DNA of 64,000 nucleotides from positions 62,001 through 126,000 of the forward strand of contig NZ_FXWI01000002.1 in the NCBI RefSeq assembly GCF_900177765.1. The letters are read 5' to 3'. The notes under the pieces are model-generated. The model was not told the origin of the DNA and searched no databases. It saw only the letters and a program-made list of their open reading frames with translations. This document shows positions 54,997 through 63,600 of the stretch, one piece after another. Numbering within the stretch: the first letter of the stretch is position 1; each line of letters starts with the position of its first letter. Both the position numbers and the translations under genes were made by a program. The stretch comes from Agreia sp. VKM Ac-1783 (GTDB taxonomy: Bacteria; Actinomycetota; Actinomycetes; Actinomycetales; Microbacteriaceae).

Positions 54997-55076
54997 AGAC
55001 TGACGAGTAGCGACGTGCGTGTGCGAGGGATCGCGTATCACGGCGCACGTGCTTTCCCGACTTACTAGGAGCAGCC

Positions 55077-55439
55077 ATGAGCGACACCGTATTGACCCAG
55101 ACCGAGGCTCCCAGCCACCGCGTGGGCGTCACCGACGCCGCAGCCGAGAAGGTGCGCAGCCTGCTCGTCCAAGAGGGCCGCGAAGACCTCCGCCTTCGCG
55201 TCGCCGTGCAGCCCGGCGGCTGCTCGGGCCTGATCTATCAGCTGTACTTCGATGAGCGTCAGCTCGACGGCGACGCCGTCGTCGACTACAACGGGGTCGA
55301 GGTCATCGTCGACGAGATGAGCGTTCCCTACCTCGACGGCGCGACCATCGACTTCGAAGACACCATCCAGAAGCAGGGGTTCACGATCGACAACCCCAAC
55401 GCGGGCGGAAGCTGCGCCTGCGGCGATTCGTTCCACTGA
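55077..55439 (+). CDS. erpA: Fe-S cluster insertion protein, ErpA/HesB type
   Basis: An A-type carrier of 120 residues that hands Fe-S clusters to target proteins. The three Cys ligands are in QPGGCSGLIYQ and SCACGDSF near the C-terminus (C-x-C). SD AGGAG precedes ATG 55077. The gene is directly upstream of the cytochrome oxidase operon, and the Rieske protein of the nearby qcrA needs a [2Fe-2S] cluster; a link is possible but unproved. Confidence 0.92.
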   Translation: MSDTVLTQTEAPSHRVGVTDAAAEKVRSLLVQEGREDLRLRVAVQPGGCSGLIYQLYFDERQLDGDAVVDYNGVEVIVDEMSVPYLDGATIDFEDTIQKQGFTIDNPNAGGSCACGDSFH

Positions 55440-55466
55440 TTCTTCGGGCCGACGAGGCCCGGAATC
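55438..55466 (+). terminator. Hairpin overlapping the erpA stop
   Basis: GATTC plus CGGGCC pair with GGCCCG plus GAATC (eleven base pairs, two-base bulge, loop GACGA). No T-run follows; a stronger hairpin lies 15 bases downstream. Confidence 0.4.
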
Positions 55467-55480
55467 ACGCTGTTCCGCAC

Positions 55481-55507
55481 GGGAGTCGCTGTCAAGCGGC
55501 TCCCTTT
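55481..55507 (+). terminator. Intrinsic terminator after erpA
   Basis: GGGAGTCGCT pairs with AGCGGCTCCC (ten base pairs with one G-T) around GTCA, followed by TTT. It separates erpA from the ctaC operon. Confidence 0.65.
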
Positions 55508-55601
55508 GTGGATTCAGGCGGGCGTGTTATGTCGAGTAGGCTAGAGCACGGTTCTCTACACTTGTCGGTAGTTCCTCCGACAGTCTTCCGAAAGGTCACT
55601 G

Positions 55602-56468
55602 GTGCGCTCTCGACGTCTCCGCCTGGCTGCAATTCCCATTGCCGCCACCCTCGCATTCCTCCTCGCGGGCTGCACTCAGCAGCAGCTCCAGGGGTGGCTG
55701 CCCACCGAGCCGGGAACGACGAACAACGTCGACCGGGTGATCGGGCTCTGGGTCACGTCATGGATCGTGCTTCTCATCGTCGGAGTGATCACCTGGGGCC
55801 TCACGCTCTGGGCCGTGATCGTCTACCGTCGCCGCCGCGGACAGACCGGTCTCCCCGCTCAGCTGCGCTACAACATGCCGATCGAGATCTTCTACACGGT
55901 CGTCCCGCTGATCCTCGTGCTCGGGTTCTTCGCTTTCACCGCTCGTGACCAGTCGGCCATCGAGGCCAAGTACGACGACCCCGACGTCACGATCGCCGTC
56001 TACGGCAAGCAGTGGGCGTGGGACTTCAACTACGTCGACGAAGACGTCTACTCCGCCGGCATCCAGGGCCAGGAGAACCCCAACGACGCCAAGGGCAGCC
56101 TTGTCGAGTCCGAGATCCCCACGCTCTACCTGCCGGTCGGCAAGAAGATCGAGATCCAGCTCGAGGCTCGCGACGTCATCCACTCCTTCTGGGTCATCGA
56201 CTTCCTGTACAAGAAAGACATGATCCCCGGCAAGACGAACTACATGTACGTCACGCCGGAGCGCATCGGAACCTACGACGGAAAGTGCGCCGAGCTCTGC
56301 GGCGAGTACCACTCGCTCATGCTCTTCAAGGTCAAGGTCGTCTCGCAGGATGACTACGACGCGTACATCAAGTCTCTGAAGGACGCCGGCTTCAACGGCC
56401 AGCTCGGACACGAGTACGACAGAAATCAGAACCTCCCCGGCACGACGTCGCCCCGGGTAGCGGAGTAG
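55602..56468 (+). CDS. ctaC: Cytochrome c oxidase subunit II
   Basis: The CuA-bearing subunit of the aa3 oxidase. 288 residues: lipoprotein-type signal with LLAGC (Cys24), two transmembrane helices (about 48-70 and 88-110), then the cupredoxin domain. The CuA ligands are in [12 protein letters not shown] (two Cys, Glu, His, Met) with a further His in RDVIHSFWV. Start GTG 55602 with AAAGG upstream. ctaD follows within twelve bases, so the oxidase genes form one operon. Confidence 0.95.
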   Translation: MRSRRLRLAAIPIAATLAFLLAGCTQQQLQGWLPTEPGTTNNVDRVIGLWVTSWIVLLIVGVITWGLTLWAVIVYRRRRGQTGLPAQLRYNMPIEIFYTVVPLILVLGFFAFTARDQSAIEAKYDDPDVTIAVYGKQWAWDFNYVDEDVYSAGIQGQENPNDAKGSLVESEIPTLYLPVGKKIEIQLEARDVIHSFWVIDFLYKKDMIPGKTNYMYVTPERIGTYDGKCAELCGEYHSLMLFKVKVVSQDDYDAYIKSLKDAGFNGQLGHEYDRNQNLPGTTSPRVAE

Positions 56469-56479
56469 GGGAAACGCAG

Positions 56480-58216
56480 ATGACGACTACAGCCGTAGCG
56501 CCGACCACCGGTCAGGCTCTCAACGACGGACAGTCCCGCAGCGCGGAGCGCAAGGGCAACGTCCTGGTCAAGTGGATCACCTCCACCGACCACAAGACCA
56601 TCGGGTACATGTACCTGATCTCCTCATTCATCTACTTCTGCCTCGGCGGAGTGATGGCCCTGGTCATCCGTGCTCAGCTCTTCGAGCCCGGGCTCGAGAT
56701 CCTTCAGACCAAGGATCAGTACAACCAGCTGTTCACCATGCACGGCACGATCATGCTGCTCATGTTCGCTACGCCGCTGTTCGCGGGTTTCGCGAACGTG
56801 CTCATGCCGCTGCAGATCGGCGCCCCCGACGTCGCGTTCCCGCGACTGAACGCCTTCGCGTACTGGCTCTACAGCTTCGGCAGCCTCATCGCCGTCGCGG
56901 GCTTCCTCACCCCCCAGGGTGCCGCCTCCTTCGGCTGGTTCGCCTACGCGCCTCTGTCGAGCGAGACGTTCACTCCGGGTGACGGCGGAAACCTCTGGGT
57001 CATCGGTCTCGGAATCTCCGGATTCGGAACGATCCTCGGAGCGGTGAACTTCATCACGACCATCATCACGATGCGCGCCCCGGGCATGACCATGTTCCGC
57101 ATGCCCATCTTCACCTGGAACATCCTGGTGACGTCGATCCTCGTGCTGATGGCGTTCCCGGTCCTCGCCGCGGCTCTCTTCGCCCTTGGCGCCGACCGCA
57201 TACTCGGGGCCCACGTCTACGACGCCGCGAACGGGGGAGTGCTGCTCTGGCAGCACCTGTTCTGGTTCTTCGGACACCCCGAGGTCTACATCATCGCTTT
57301 GCCGTTCTTCGGCATCGTGTCCGAGGTGTTCCCTGTCTTCAGCCGCAAGCCCATCTTCGGTTACAAGACCCTGATCTACGCGACGATCTCGATCGCAGCT
57401 CTCTCCGTCACCGTGTGGGCTCACCACATGTATGTCACCGGATCGGTTCTGCTGCCCTTCTTCGCTCTGATGACGATGCTCATCGCGGTTCCCACGGGTG
57501 TGAAGATCTTCAACTGGATCGGCACCATGTGGCGCGGTTCGGTCACCTTCGAGACCCCCATGCTCTGGGCGATCGGGTTCCTTATCACGTTCACGTTCGG
57601 TGGGCTCACCGGCGTCATCCTGGCATCGCCGCCCCTCGACTTCCACGTGTCAGACTCCTACTTCGTCGTCGCCCACTTCCACTACGTGGTCTTCGGCACC
57701 GTGGTGTTCGCCATGTTCAGCGGGTTCTACTTCTGGTGGCCCAAGTGGACCGGCAAGATGCTCAATGAGACTCTGGGCAAATGGCACTTCTGGATGCTGT
57801 TCATCGGCTTCCACACGACGTTCCTGATCCAGCACTGGCTGGGTGTCGTCGGTATGCCCCGTCGCTACGCCACGTACTCTCCTGAAGACGGCTTCACGTC
57901 GATGAACCAGGTGTCCACGGTCGGAGCGTTCCTGCTGGCGGCATCCCTGGTGCCGTTCTTCCTGAACGTGTACATCACGGCGCGTCGGGCACCCAAGGTC
58001 ACGGTCAACGACCCGTGGGGCTACTCGCGTTCACTCGAGTGGGCCACGTCGTGCCCGCCCCCGAGGCACAACTTCACCTCGATTCCACGTATCCGCAGCG
58101 AGTCTCCCGCGTTCGACCTGAACCACCCCGAGGCGGGCATCCCCTTCGGCGTGGGCCCGGCCAAAGACGCGCCTGACGCGCCGACGTACGACACAGCATC
58201 CGAGAAGGTGAAGTAG
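56480..58216 (+). CDS. ctaD: Cytochrome c oxidase subunit I
   Basis: Catalytic subunit of the aa3 oxidase with heme a, heme a3 and CuB; 578 residues and twelve helices. The low-spin heme His lies in TMHGTIML, the CuB His and crosslinked Tyr in [14 protein letters not shown], the CuB His pair in WAHHMYVTG, and heme a3 ligands in [13 protein letters not shown]-channel Lys and Thr are in the ISIAALSVT region. It follows ctaC and precedes ctaF with two bases between. Confidence 0.97.
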   Translation: MTTTAVAPTTGQALNDGQSRSAERKGNVLVKWITSTDHKTIGYMYLISSFIYFCLGGVMALVIRAQLFEPGLEILQTKDQYNQLFTMHGTIMLLMFATPLFAGFANVLMPLQIGAPDVAFPRLNAFAYWLYSFGSLIAVAGFLTPQGAASFGWFAYAPLSSETFTPGDGGNLWVIGLGISGFGTILGAVNFITTIITMRAPGMTMFRMPIFTWNILVTSILVLMAFPVLAAALFALGADRILGAHVYDAANGGVLLWQHLFWFFGHPEVYIIALPFFGIVSEVFPVFSRKPIFGYKTLIYATISIAALSVTVWAHHMYVTGSVLLPFFALMTMLIAVPTGVKIFNWIGTMWRGSVTFETPMLWAIGFLITFTFGGLTGVILASPPLDFHVSDSYFVVAHFHYVVFGTVVFAMFSGFYFWWPKWTGKMLNETLGKWHFWMLFIGFHTTFLIQHWLGVVGMPRRYATYSPEDGFTSMNQVSTVGAFLLAASLVPFFLNVYITARRAPKVTVNDPWGYSRSLEWATSCPPPRHNFTSIPRIRSESPAFDLNHPEAGIPFGVGPAKDAPDAPTYDTASEKVK

Positions 58217-58218
58217 CC

Positions 58219-58635
58219 ATGAGAGCGAATAAGAATCTCTTCTGGATCCTCGCGGTCTTCTGTCTCCTTCTGTCGGGCGTCTACATCGTCTGGAGCCTCA
58301 TCGACACCGGCAGGATCGAGTGGGTCGGCGCACTCGGCATTGGCCTAGCGGGCATGCTGGCCGCGTTCCTGGCGTTCTACCTGGGCCGCGTCTTCAGCGC
58401 TCAGGGAGGCGACCTCCCGGAAGACCGACTCGACTCCGACATCGACGACGGCGACCCCGAGATGGGCTTCTACAGCCCGTGGAGCTGGTGGCCCGTCATC
58501 CTCGCCGGATCAGCCTCGCTGATGCTTCTGGGGTTCGCCGTCGGAACGTGGATCACCTTCATCGGTGTCGCCCTCGTTCTGGTTGCGATCGTCGGCTGGG
58601 TCTACGAGTACTATCGCGGGTACTTCGCCCGCTAA
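58219..58635 (+). CDS. ctaF: Cytochrome c oxidase subunit IV (actinobacterial)
   Basis: A 138-residue small subunit typical of actinobacteria. Four helices: 10-27 (FWILAVFCLLLSGVYIVWSL), 34-55, 89-108 (WPVILAGSASLMLLGFAVGTW) and 110-130, and the family motif EMGFYSPWSWWPV. It takes part in the assembly of the supercomplex with the bc1 complex. ATG 58219. A strong terminator lies 16 bases after the stop. Confidence 0.92.
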   Translation: MRANKNLFWILAVFCLLLSGVYIVWSLIDTGRIEWVGALGIGLAGMLAAFLAFYLGRVFSAQGGDLPEDRLDSDIDDGDPEMGFYSPWSWWPVILAGSASLMLLGFAVGTWITFIGVALVLVAIVGWVYEYYRGYFAR

Positions 58636-58650
58636 TCCCACGTGCACTTC

Positions 58651-58685
58651 AGGGCCCGTCTCGTTCATTCGAGACGGGCCCTTTT
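58651..58685 (+). terminator. Strong terminator of the ctaCDF operon
   Basis: Thirteen perfect base pairs (AGGGCCCGTCTCG with its complement) around TTCATT, followed by a T4 run. It separates ctaF from the converging trpS. Confidence 0.92.
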
Positions 58686-58706
58686 GTGCTGTTCCTGCCC
58701 GGCTGG

Positions 58707-59747
58707 TCAGTAGATCGTTCCCATCGCGGCGCGCACCTCGGCCAGCGTTGCCTCCGCGGCGGTATTCGCTGCCTCATTTCCGTCGCGGAGGATTCTGCTC
58801 GCGAGATCAGGATCCTCGGCGAATGCTCGCCGTCTCTGCCTGAGTGGTGCCAGGAAGTCATTCACGGCCGTCGCTGTCGCGGACTTCAAGGCACTGCCTC
58901 CTCGATCGCCGATCTCCTCGGCGAACTCGACAGGGTCGATGTCCATGCAGAGCGCCGCCGTCGACAGGAGCGCTGAGACACCCGGCCTGCGCTCCGGGTC
59001 GAAGGTGATCCTGCGGTCCTGATCTGTGCGGGTGTGACGGATCGCATCGACGGTCTCGTCCGGCGTCATCGAGAGCGAGATCGCGTTGCCGTAGCTCTTC
59101 GACATCTTGCGGCCGTCGAGACCCGGAACCTCCGGCGCCGAGGTGATGAGGGCATCCGGCACGGGAAACACCTGGCCGTAGCGTTCGTTGAACCGCCTGG
59201 CGATCACGCGGGTCATCTCGACATGCGGAAGGTTGTCCTTGCCGACCGGCACCAGATTGCCCTTGCAGAACAGGATGTCGGCCGCCTGATGTACCGGGTA
59301 CGTCAAGAGCAGCCCGCTCAAGGCTCGCCCAGATGCCGCAGCCTCCGCTTTGACTGTGGGGTTGCGGTGCAATTCGGCTTCGGAAACGAGACTGAGAAAC
59401 GGCAGAAGCAGCTGGTTGAGAGCCGGCACCGACGAGTGAGTGAAGATCGTGGCCCGCTGAGGATCTATGCCCGCCGCGAGGTAGTCCAACACCGCGCTAT
59501 ACACGTTCTCACGGACGTGAGCCGTTGTGTCGCGGTCGGTGATGACCTGGTAATCCGCGAGGACCAGGAACATGTCGACGCCGGCCTCCTGCAGTCGAAC
59601 ACGCTCTCGGATCGTGCCGAAGTAGTGCCCGAGATGAAGAGGGCCCGTCGGCCGTTCTCCGGTGACGACGCGAAAGCTCTCGGGGTGCTGCGTTACGGCG
59701 GCCGCGATCCCGATCGAGCGTTCTGCTGTTGCGCTGAGTGAATCCAT
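58707..59747 (-). CDS. trpS: Tryptophanyl-tRNA synthetase, TrpRS II type
   Basis: Charges tRNA-Trp. 346 residues. The HIGH motif reads PLHLGHYFG (after GERPTG) and the KMSKS motif GRKMSKSYG. The wording GERPTGPLHLGHYFGTIRE..RVRLQ and FLVLADYQVITDR matches the auxiliary TrpRS type known from Deinococcus and from the indolmycin-resistant synthetase of Streptomyces rather than the standard enzyme. A normal trpS elsewhere in the genome is likely. ATG 59747 was chosen (MDSLSATAERS) with SD GGGAG six bases upstream; a larger frame to 59819 is an artefact. Leader peptide, hairpins and promoter upstream suggest tryptophan-controlled expression. Confidence 0.9.
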   Translation of the reverse strand: MDSLSATAERSIGIAAAVTQHPESFRVVTGERPTGPLHLGHYFGTIRERVRLQEAGVDMFLVLADYQVITDRDTTAHVRENVYSAVLDYLAAGIDPQRATIFTHSSVPALNQLLLPFLSLVSEAELHRNPTVKAEAAASGRALSGLLLTYPVHQAADILFCKGNLVPVGKDNLPHVEMTRVIARRFNERYGQVFPVPDALITSAPEVPGLDGRKMSKSYGNAISLSMTPDETVDAIRHTRTDQDRRITFDPERRPGVSALLSTAALCMDIDPVEFAEEIGDRGGSALKSATATAVNDFLAPLRQRRRAFAEDPDLASRILRDGNEAANTAAEATLAEVRAAMGTIY

Positions 59748-59753
59748 CTGTGT

Positions 59754-59769
59754 CTCCCGACTGTGGGAG
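59754..59769 (-). promoter_or_regulatory. Hairpin covering the trpS Shine-Dalgarno
   Basis: CTCCC pairs with GGGAG, loop of six bases; the GGGAG arm (59758-59754) is the trpS SD, six bases before ATG 59747. The structure would block ribosome entry until it is opened. Confidence 0.55.
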
Positions 59770-59792
59770 CTGCACGGAGTTCTCGCGCCTGC

Positions 59793-59814
59793 CACGAGCT
59801 GCGTACAGCCCGTG
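59793..59814 (-). promoter_or_regulatory. trpS leader hairpin 3:4
   Basis: CACGGGCTG pairs with CAGCTCGTG (nine base pairs with one G-U) around TACG. Its 5' arm can instead pair with the 3' arm of hairpin 1:2 (CAGCC with GGCTG), so the two states exclude each other. Confidence 0.5.
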
Positions 59815-59828
59815 AACATACTTCAACC

Positions 59829-59844
59829 GGCTGCTAGCGCAGCC
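59829..59844 (-). promoter_or_regulatory. trpS leader hairpin 1:2
   Basis: GGCTGC pairs with GCAGCC around GCTA. Its 5' arm overlaps the second Trp codon of the leader ORF, so ribosomes stalled there would melt it. Confidence 0.55.
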
Positions 59845-59869
59845 ACCATGCGGAGCAGTTGAAGGTCAT
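59834..59869 (-). CDS. Tryptophan leader peptide MTFNCSAWWLR
   Basis: An 11-codon ORF (ATG 59869 to TAG 59834) lying 87-122 bases before the trpS start. It carries two adjacent Trp codons (TGG TGG) just before the hairpin, the classic layout of an attenuator leader. No SD precedes it, but a -10 box TAATCT ends six bases before the ATG, so the transcript would begin at the ATG and be translated as a leaderless mRNA. Streptomyces auxiliary trpRS1 is regulated by such an attenuator. It is too short to prove by coding statistics. Confidence 0.7.
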   Translation of the reverse strand: MTFNCSAWWLR

Positions 59870-59875
59870 GAGAGG

Positions 59876-59881
59876 AGATTA
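59876..59881 (-). promoter_or_regulatory. -10 box of the trpS leader transcript
   Basis: TAATCT on the minus strand, six bases before the leader ATG, three bases downstream of the T-run of the qcr terminator. The -35 would fall inside the terminator hairpin and is not recognisable. Confidence 0.45.
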
Positions 59882-59883
59882 CC

Positions 59884-59925
59884 AAAAATCCGCCGGATCG
59901 CCTCGGGTGAGACGATCCGACGGAT
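59884..59925 (-). terminator. Strong terminator of the qcr operon
   Basis: A 17-base-pair stem (two G-T pairs; arms 59909-59925 and 59888-59904) around ACCC, followed by T5 on the minus strand. It ends qcrB transcription and isolates trpS. Confidence 0.88.
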
Positions 59926-59950
59926 CAGGTTGCGCTACGTCGCCGAGAGG

Positions 59951-61591
59951 TTAGTGGTGACCGCCGCGCTCGATCTCTTTAGGACTCACCGGAGCGATTC
60001 GATCTTCGAAGAACCACCGCGACATCCCCGCGCGCAGGCGCTGAACCGACGTGATCTTACCCTGGGCATTCGGGCGGATCATCAGAGGCTGGTAGTCGTT
60101 GTAGTCGACCAGCTTCCAGCGCTCGTACTCGTCGACTGGCTGGTGCACCTCGATGTACTCGCCGCCGGGGAGTCGAACGATGCGCCCGGACTCGAAGCCG
60201 TGCAGAGCGATCTCGCGATCCTTCTTCTGCAGGGCCAGGCAGACGCGCTTCGTCACGAGGTATCCGACGATCGGACCGAGGATGAGCAGAGCCTGGTTCA
60301 CGTGGATCACGCCCTCGATCGACAGCTGGAAGTGCGTGGCGATGAGGTCGGAGCTCGCAGCTCCCCAGAGGGCGGCGTAGAACAGAACGCCGGCGACACC
60401 GATGGCGGTGCGGGTCGGGGCGTTGCGCGGGCGGTCGAGCAGGTGGTGCTCGCGCTTGTCACCGGTGATCCAGGCCTCGATGAACGGGTAGACGAGCACC
60501 GCGACGATCAGGCCGGTGAGGATCAGTACCGGGATGATGATGTTGAACGACCAGGTACGGTCCCAGAGCTCGAACTCGAGTCCCGGCGGAATCAATCGCA
60601 GAGCGCCGTCGGCGAATCCGATGTACCAGTCAGGCTGCGTTCCGGCCGAGACCGGCGACGGGTCGTAGGGGCCGTAGTTCCAGATGGGGTTGATCGTGAA
60701 GAACGTTCCCATCAGGGCGATGACGCCGAAGACGATGAAGAAGAAGCCACCGGCCTTGGCAGCGAACATCGGCAAGATGGGGGAGCCGACGACGTTGTCC
60801 TTCGTCTGTCCCGGACCCGACCACTGCGTGTGCTTGTGCACGACGACGAAGACGAGGTGCAGGGCGAGCATGACAGCGAGGATGGCCGGCAGCAGGAGGA
60901 TGTGCAGCGAGTACAGGCGTCCGACGATATCCGTGCCCGGGAACTCACCGCCGAAGAGCAGGAACGAGATCCACGTACCGACGACGGGCAGGCCCTTGAT
61001 GAGACCGTCGATGATGCGGAGGCCGTTGCCGGAGAGCAGATCGTCGGGAAGCGAGTATCCCGTGAATCCCTCTGCCAGGGCCAGGATGAAGAGGATGAAG
61101 CCGATGACCCAGTTCAGCTCACGCGGCTTGCGGAACGCGCCCGTGAAGTAGATGCGCAGCATGTGGATGCCGATGGCCGCGATGAACGTCAGTGCCGCCC
61201 AGTGGTGGATCTGACGGATGAGAAGACCACCGCGGACGTCGAAGGAGATGTTCAGAGTCGACGACATAGCCGTGGACATCTCGACGCCCTTGAGCGGAAC
61301 ATACGAACCGTTGTAGACGACCTCGGCCATCGACGCCTGGAAGAAGAACGTGAGGAACGTTCCTGTCAGAAGGATGACGACGAAGCTGTAGAGGGCGACC
61401 TCGCCGAGCATGAACGACCAGTGGTCGGGGAAGATCTTGCGGCCGAACTCTTTGACGACGCCCGAGATGCTCGTTCGCTCGTCGATGTAGTTCGCGGCGG
61501 CCTCGGTGAAGCGGCTTGTGCTGCTCCGCTGTGACGACGTCTGTGTCGGGGCTGGGGCCGGAGCGGTGTCCGGCGTGGTCACTGTACTCAT
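59951..61591 (-). CDS. qcrB: Cytochrome bc1 complex cytochrome b subunit
   Basis: Membrane subunit of the bcc complex that oxidises menaquinol; 546 residues and eight or nine helices. Heme b histidines are in RQIHHWAALTFIAAIGIHMLR and in SLHILLLPAILAVMLALHLVFVVVHKH; the Qo motif PEWY is replaced here by TQPDWYIGF. The long C-terminus (about 420-546) is typical of actinobacterial QcrB. ATG 61591 overlaps the qcrA stop by four bases. Confidence 0.95.
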   Translation of the reverse strand: MSTVTTPDTAPAPAPTQTSSQRSSTSRFTEAAANYIDERTSISGVVKEFGRKIFPDHWSFMLGEVALYSFVVILLTGTFLTFFFQASMAEVVYNGSYVPLKGVEMSTAMSSTLNISFDVRGGLLIRQIHHWAALTFIAAIGIHMLRIYFTGAFRKPRELNWVIGFILFILALAEGFTGYSLPDDLLSGNGLRIIDGLIKGLPVVGTWISFLLFGGEFPGTDIVGRLYSLHILLLPAILAVMLALHLVFVVVHKHTQWSGPGQTKDNVVGSPILPMFAAKAGGFFFIVFGVIALMGTFFTINPIWNYGPYDPSPVSAGTQPDWYIGFADGALRLIPPGLEFELWDRTWSFNIIIPVLILTGLIVAVLVYPFIEAWITGDKREHHLLDRPRNAPTRTAIGVAGVLFYAALWGAASSDLIATHFQLSIEGVIHVNQALLILGPIVGYLVTKRVCLALQKKDREIALHGFESGRIVRLPGGEYIEVHQPVDEYERWKLVDYNDYQPLMIRPNAQGKITSVQRLRAGMSRWFFEDRIAPVSPKEIERGGHH

Positions 61592-62664
61592 GATGAAGAT
61601 CGCTCCCAAAAGCTCGGGCCGACGGGTTCGTGGAAATCGCTTTGGGCGATCAGGTAGCCTTCGCCGTCAACGGCGATGGGCAGCTGCGGCAGAGCTCGCT
61701 TCGCCGGTCCGAAGATGACCTTGCATTCTTCGGTGACGTCGAAAGTCGACTGGTGGCAGGGGCAGAGCAGGTGGTGCGTCTGCTGCTCGTAGAGGGCCAC
61801 GGGGCATCCCACGTGAGTGCAGATCTTGGAGTACGCGACGATGCCGTCGTACGACCATCCGGTTCGCTCCGCGCTCTCTTTGAGCTTGGAGGGATCGAGA
61901 CGCATGAGGAGAACGGCGGCTTTTGCCTTCTCTTCGAGGCGGTGCTCCGACTCGTTCAGGCCCTCGGGGATGACGTGGAAAGCTGATCCCAGCGTGACGT
62001 CGGATGCCTTGATCGGCAACCCAGACGGGTCGAGGGTGAGGCGTGCGCCCTTCTTCCAGAAGGTGTGCTCGAGCATCTCGACGGGATTCTCATTCTGAGG
62101 ACCCCAGCCGCGGAAGAGAACGACGGCAGGAAGAGGGAAGGCCACGAGAGCGCCCAGGAGAGTGTTGCGGACAAGAGTGCGGCGTCCGAAACCCGATTCC
62201 TCATTCGCCTGCTTGAAGATCTCGACGGCGCGGGCGCGGGTCTCTTCGCTGCCGCGGACAGGATGGCGCTGGTCGATTCCCTCGTGATTGGCCATGAGGC
62301 TCTTCGACCAGTGCACAGCGCCGAATCCGAGTCCGAAGAGGGCGAGAACGATTCCGATGCCGAGCATCATCGTGTGCAGACGCAGCGCGCCCGTGTCGCC
62401 GTCTTCGATGGGGAACGCCATGTACGAGGCGATGGCGAAGATGCTGCCGACGATCGACAGGTAGAAGAAGGTGTAGACCTGTCGTTCGGCCTTCTTCTCC
62501 GCCTTCGGGTCGGTGTCGGTCACACGCGGACGGTGAGCCGGGAATCCCGGGTTCTCGAACGTCTCGGACGGGATGACGGCCGTGCCAGGAGCTGCCGTCT
62601 CGTGAGAGACGCCAGCCGACGAAACAGCGGTGATGTCCTTGCCGCTCAGATCGTCATGTGCCAT
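61588..62664 (-). CDS. qcrA: Rieske iron-sulfur subunit of the bc1 complex
   Basis: 358 residues. Three N-terminal helices (near 80-100, 110-135 and 180-205), unlike the single one in proteobacterial Rieske proteins, then the [2Fe-2S] domain with CTHVGCPVALYEQQTHHLLCPCHQS, holding the two Cys-x-His/Cys pairs near 280-305. ATG 62664 (MAHDDLSGK). It forms one operon with qcrB, overlapping it by four bases, and follows qcrC after 89 bases. Confidence 0.95.
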   Translation of the reverse strand: MAHDDLSGKDITAVSSAGVSHETAAPGTAVIPSETFENPGFPAHRPRVTDTDPKAEKKAERQVYTFFYLSIVGSIFAIASYMAFPIEDGDTGALRLHTMMLGIGIVLALFGLGFGAVHWSKSLMANHEGIDQRHPVRGSEETRARAVEIFKQANEESGFGRRTLVRNTLLGALVAFPLPAVVLFRGWGPQNENPVEMLEHTFWKKGARLTLDPSGLPIKASDVTLGSAFHVIPEGLNESEHRLEEKAKAAVLLMRLDPSKLKESAERTGWSYDGIVAYSKICTHVGCPVALYEQQTHHLLCPCHQSTFDVTEECKVIFGPAKRALPQLPIAVDGEGYLIAQSDFHEPVGPSFWERSSS

Positions 62665-62753
62665 GTGATTGCCTTTCGAGCTTTTCTTCGAGACCGTCCT
62701 TCGCAGGTCGTCCTCGCCTCGGTGAAGAATGTGTTAGCAGCCGGTCCGCTGGT

Positions 62754-63542
62754 CTAGTTCGACTTCGCGGTGAGCCACACGGTCAGGGCGACGATGGCAC
62801 CCAGCCCGAAGATCCACACGAAGAGTCCCTCTGCCACGGGGCCCAAGCTGCCGAGTTCGTATCCGCCAGGAGACGGGTTCTTCTCGATGTACTTGAGGTA
62901 GGTGATGACGTCGCGCTTGTCTTCGGGGGAGAGGTTCTTGTCGTTGAAGACCGGCATGTTCTGCGGACCCGTGACCATGGCCTCGTAGATGTGGACTGCG
63001 GCGACACCCGTCAGCGCGGGAGCGAATTTGCCCTCAGTAAGCGCTCCACCGGCGCCGGCCACGTTGTGGCACATGGCGCAGTTGATGCGGAAGAGTTCGG
63101 CTCCGTTACTGGCATCGCCGTCTCCGTCGAGCAGGCTGTCGTCGGGAACCGCGGGGCCGGGGGAGAGGGAGGCGACGTAGGCCGCGAGTGCCTCCGTGTC
63201 TTCGGCGGTGAACTGCGGGGGCTTCTCCATGGCCTGCGGGCCCTGCATGGCCATGGGCATACGACCGGTGCCGACCTGGAAGTCGACCGAGGCAGCGCCG
63301 ACGCCGAGAAGGCTCGGGCCTGCTCCGGTGCCCTGGAGGTCTAGTCCGTGGCAGCTGGCGCAGTTGGCGGCGAAGAGCTTCTTGCCCTCGTCGATCGTCG
63401 TCTGCGATGCGGTGCTGGTCTCGGCTGTGGCCGTGCTGCTGAAGAGCGCGTACCCACCACCGGTGAACATGAGTCCGATTGCGATCAGGGCAACGGTCGC
63501 CAGCGGGTGACGTCTGTTTGCCGTGCTGCCTTTTCGGGCCAT
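62754..63542 (-). CDS. qcrC: Diheme cytochrome c subunit of the bc1 complex
   Basis: A membrane-anchored cytochrome of 262 residues with two CxxCH heme sites, NCASCHGLD and NCAMCHNVA, an N-terminal signal/anchor helix (residues 18-35, ATVALIAIGLMFTGGGYALF) and a C-terminal helix (about 235-258). In actinobacteria it replaces soluble cytochrome c and passes electrons directly to CuA of CtaC. ATG 63542 was chosen (MARKGSTANRR); an upstream ATG at 63572 adds ten basic residues. Confidence 0.94.
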   Translation of the reverse strand: MARKGSTANRRHPLATVALIAIGLMFTGGGYALFSSTATAETSTASQTTIDEGKKLFAANCASCHGLDLQGTGAGPSLLGVGAASVDFQVGTGRMPMAMQGPQAMEKPPQFTAEDTEALAAYVASLSPGPAVPDDSLLDGDGDASNGAELFRINCAMCHNVAGAGGALTEGKFAPALTGVAAVHIYEAMVTGPQNMPVFNDKNLSPEDKRDVITYLKYIEKNPSPGGYELGSLGPVAEGLFVWIFGLGAIVALTVWLTAKSN

Positions 63543-63600
63543 TCTCTTCACTCTTTTCACAACTCTCTTCATTCGACCGGGACTCGGGTGGGCCGGTCGA

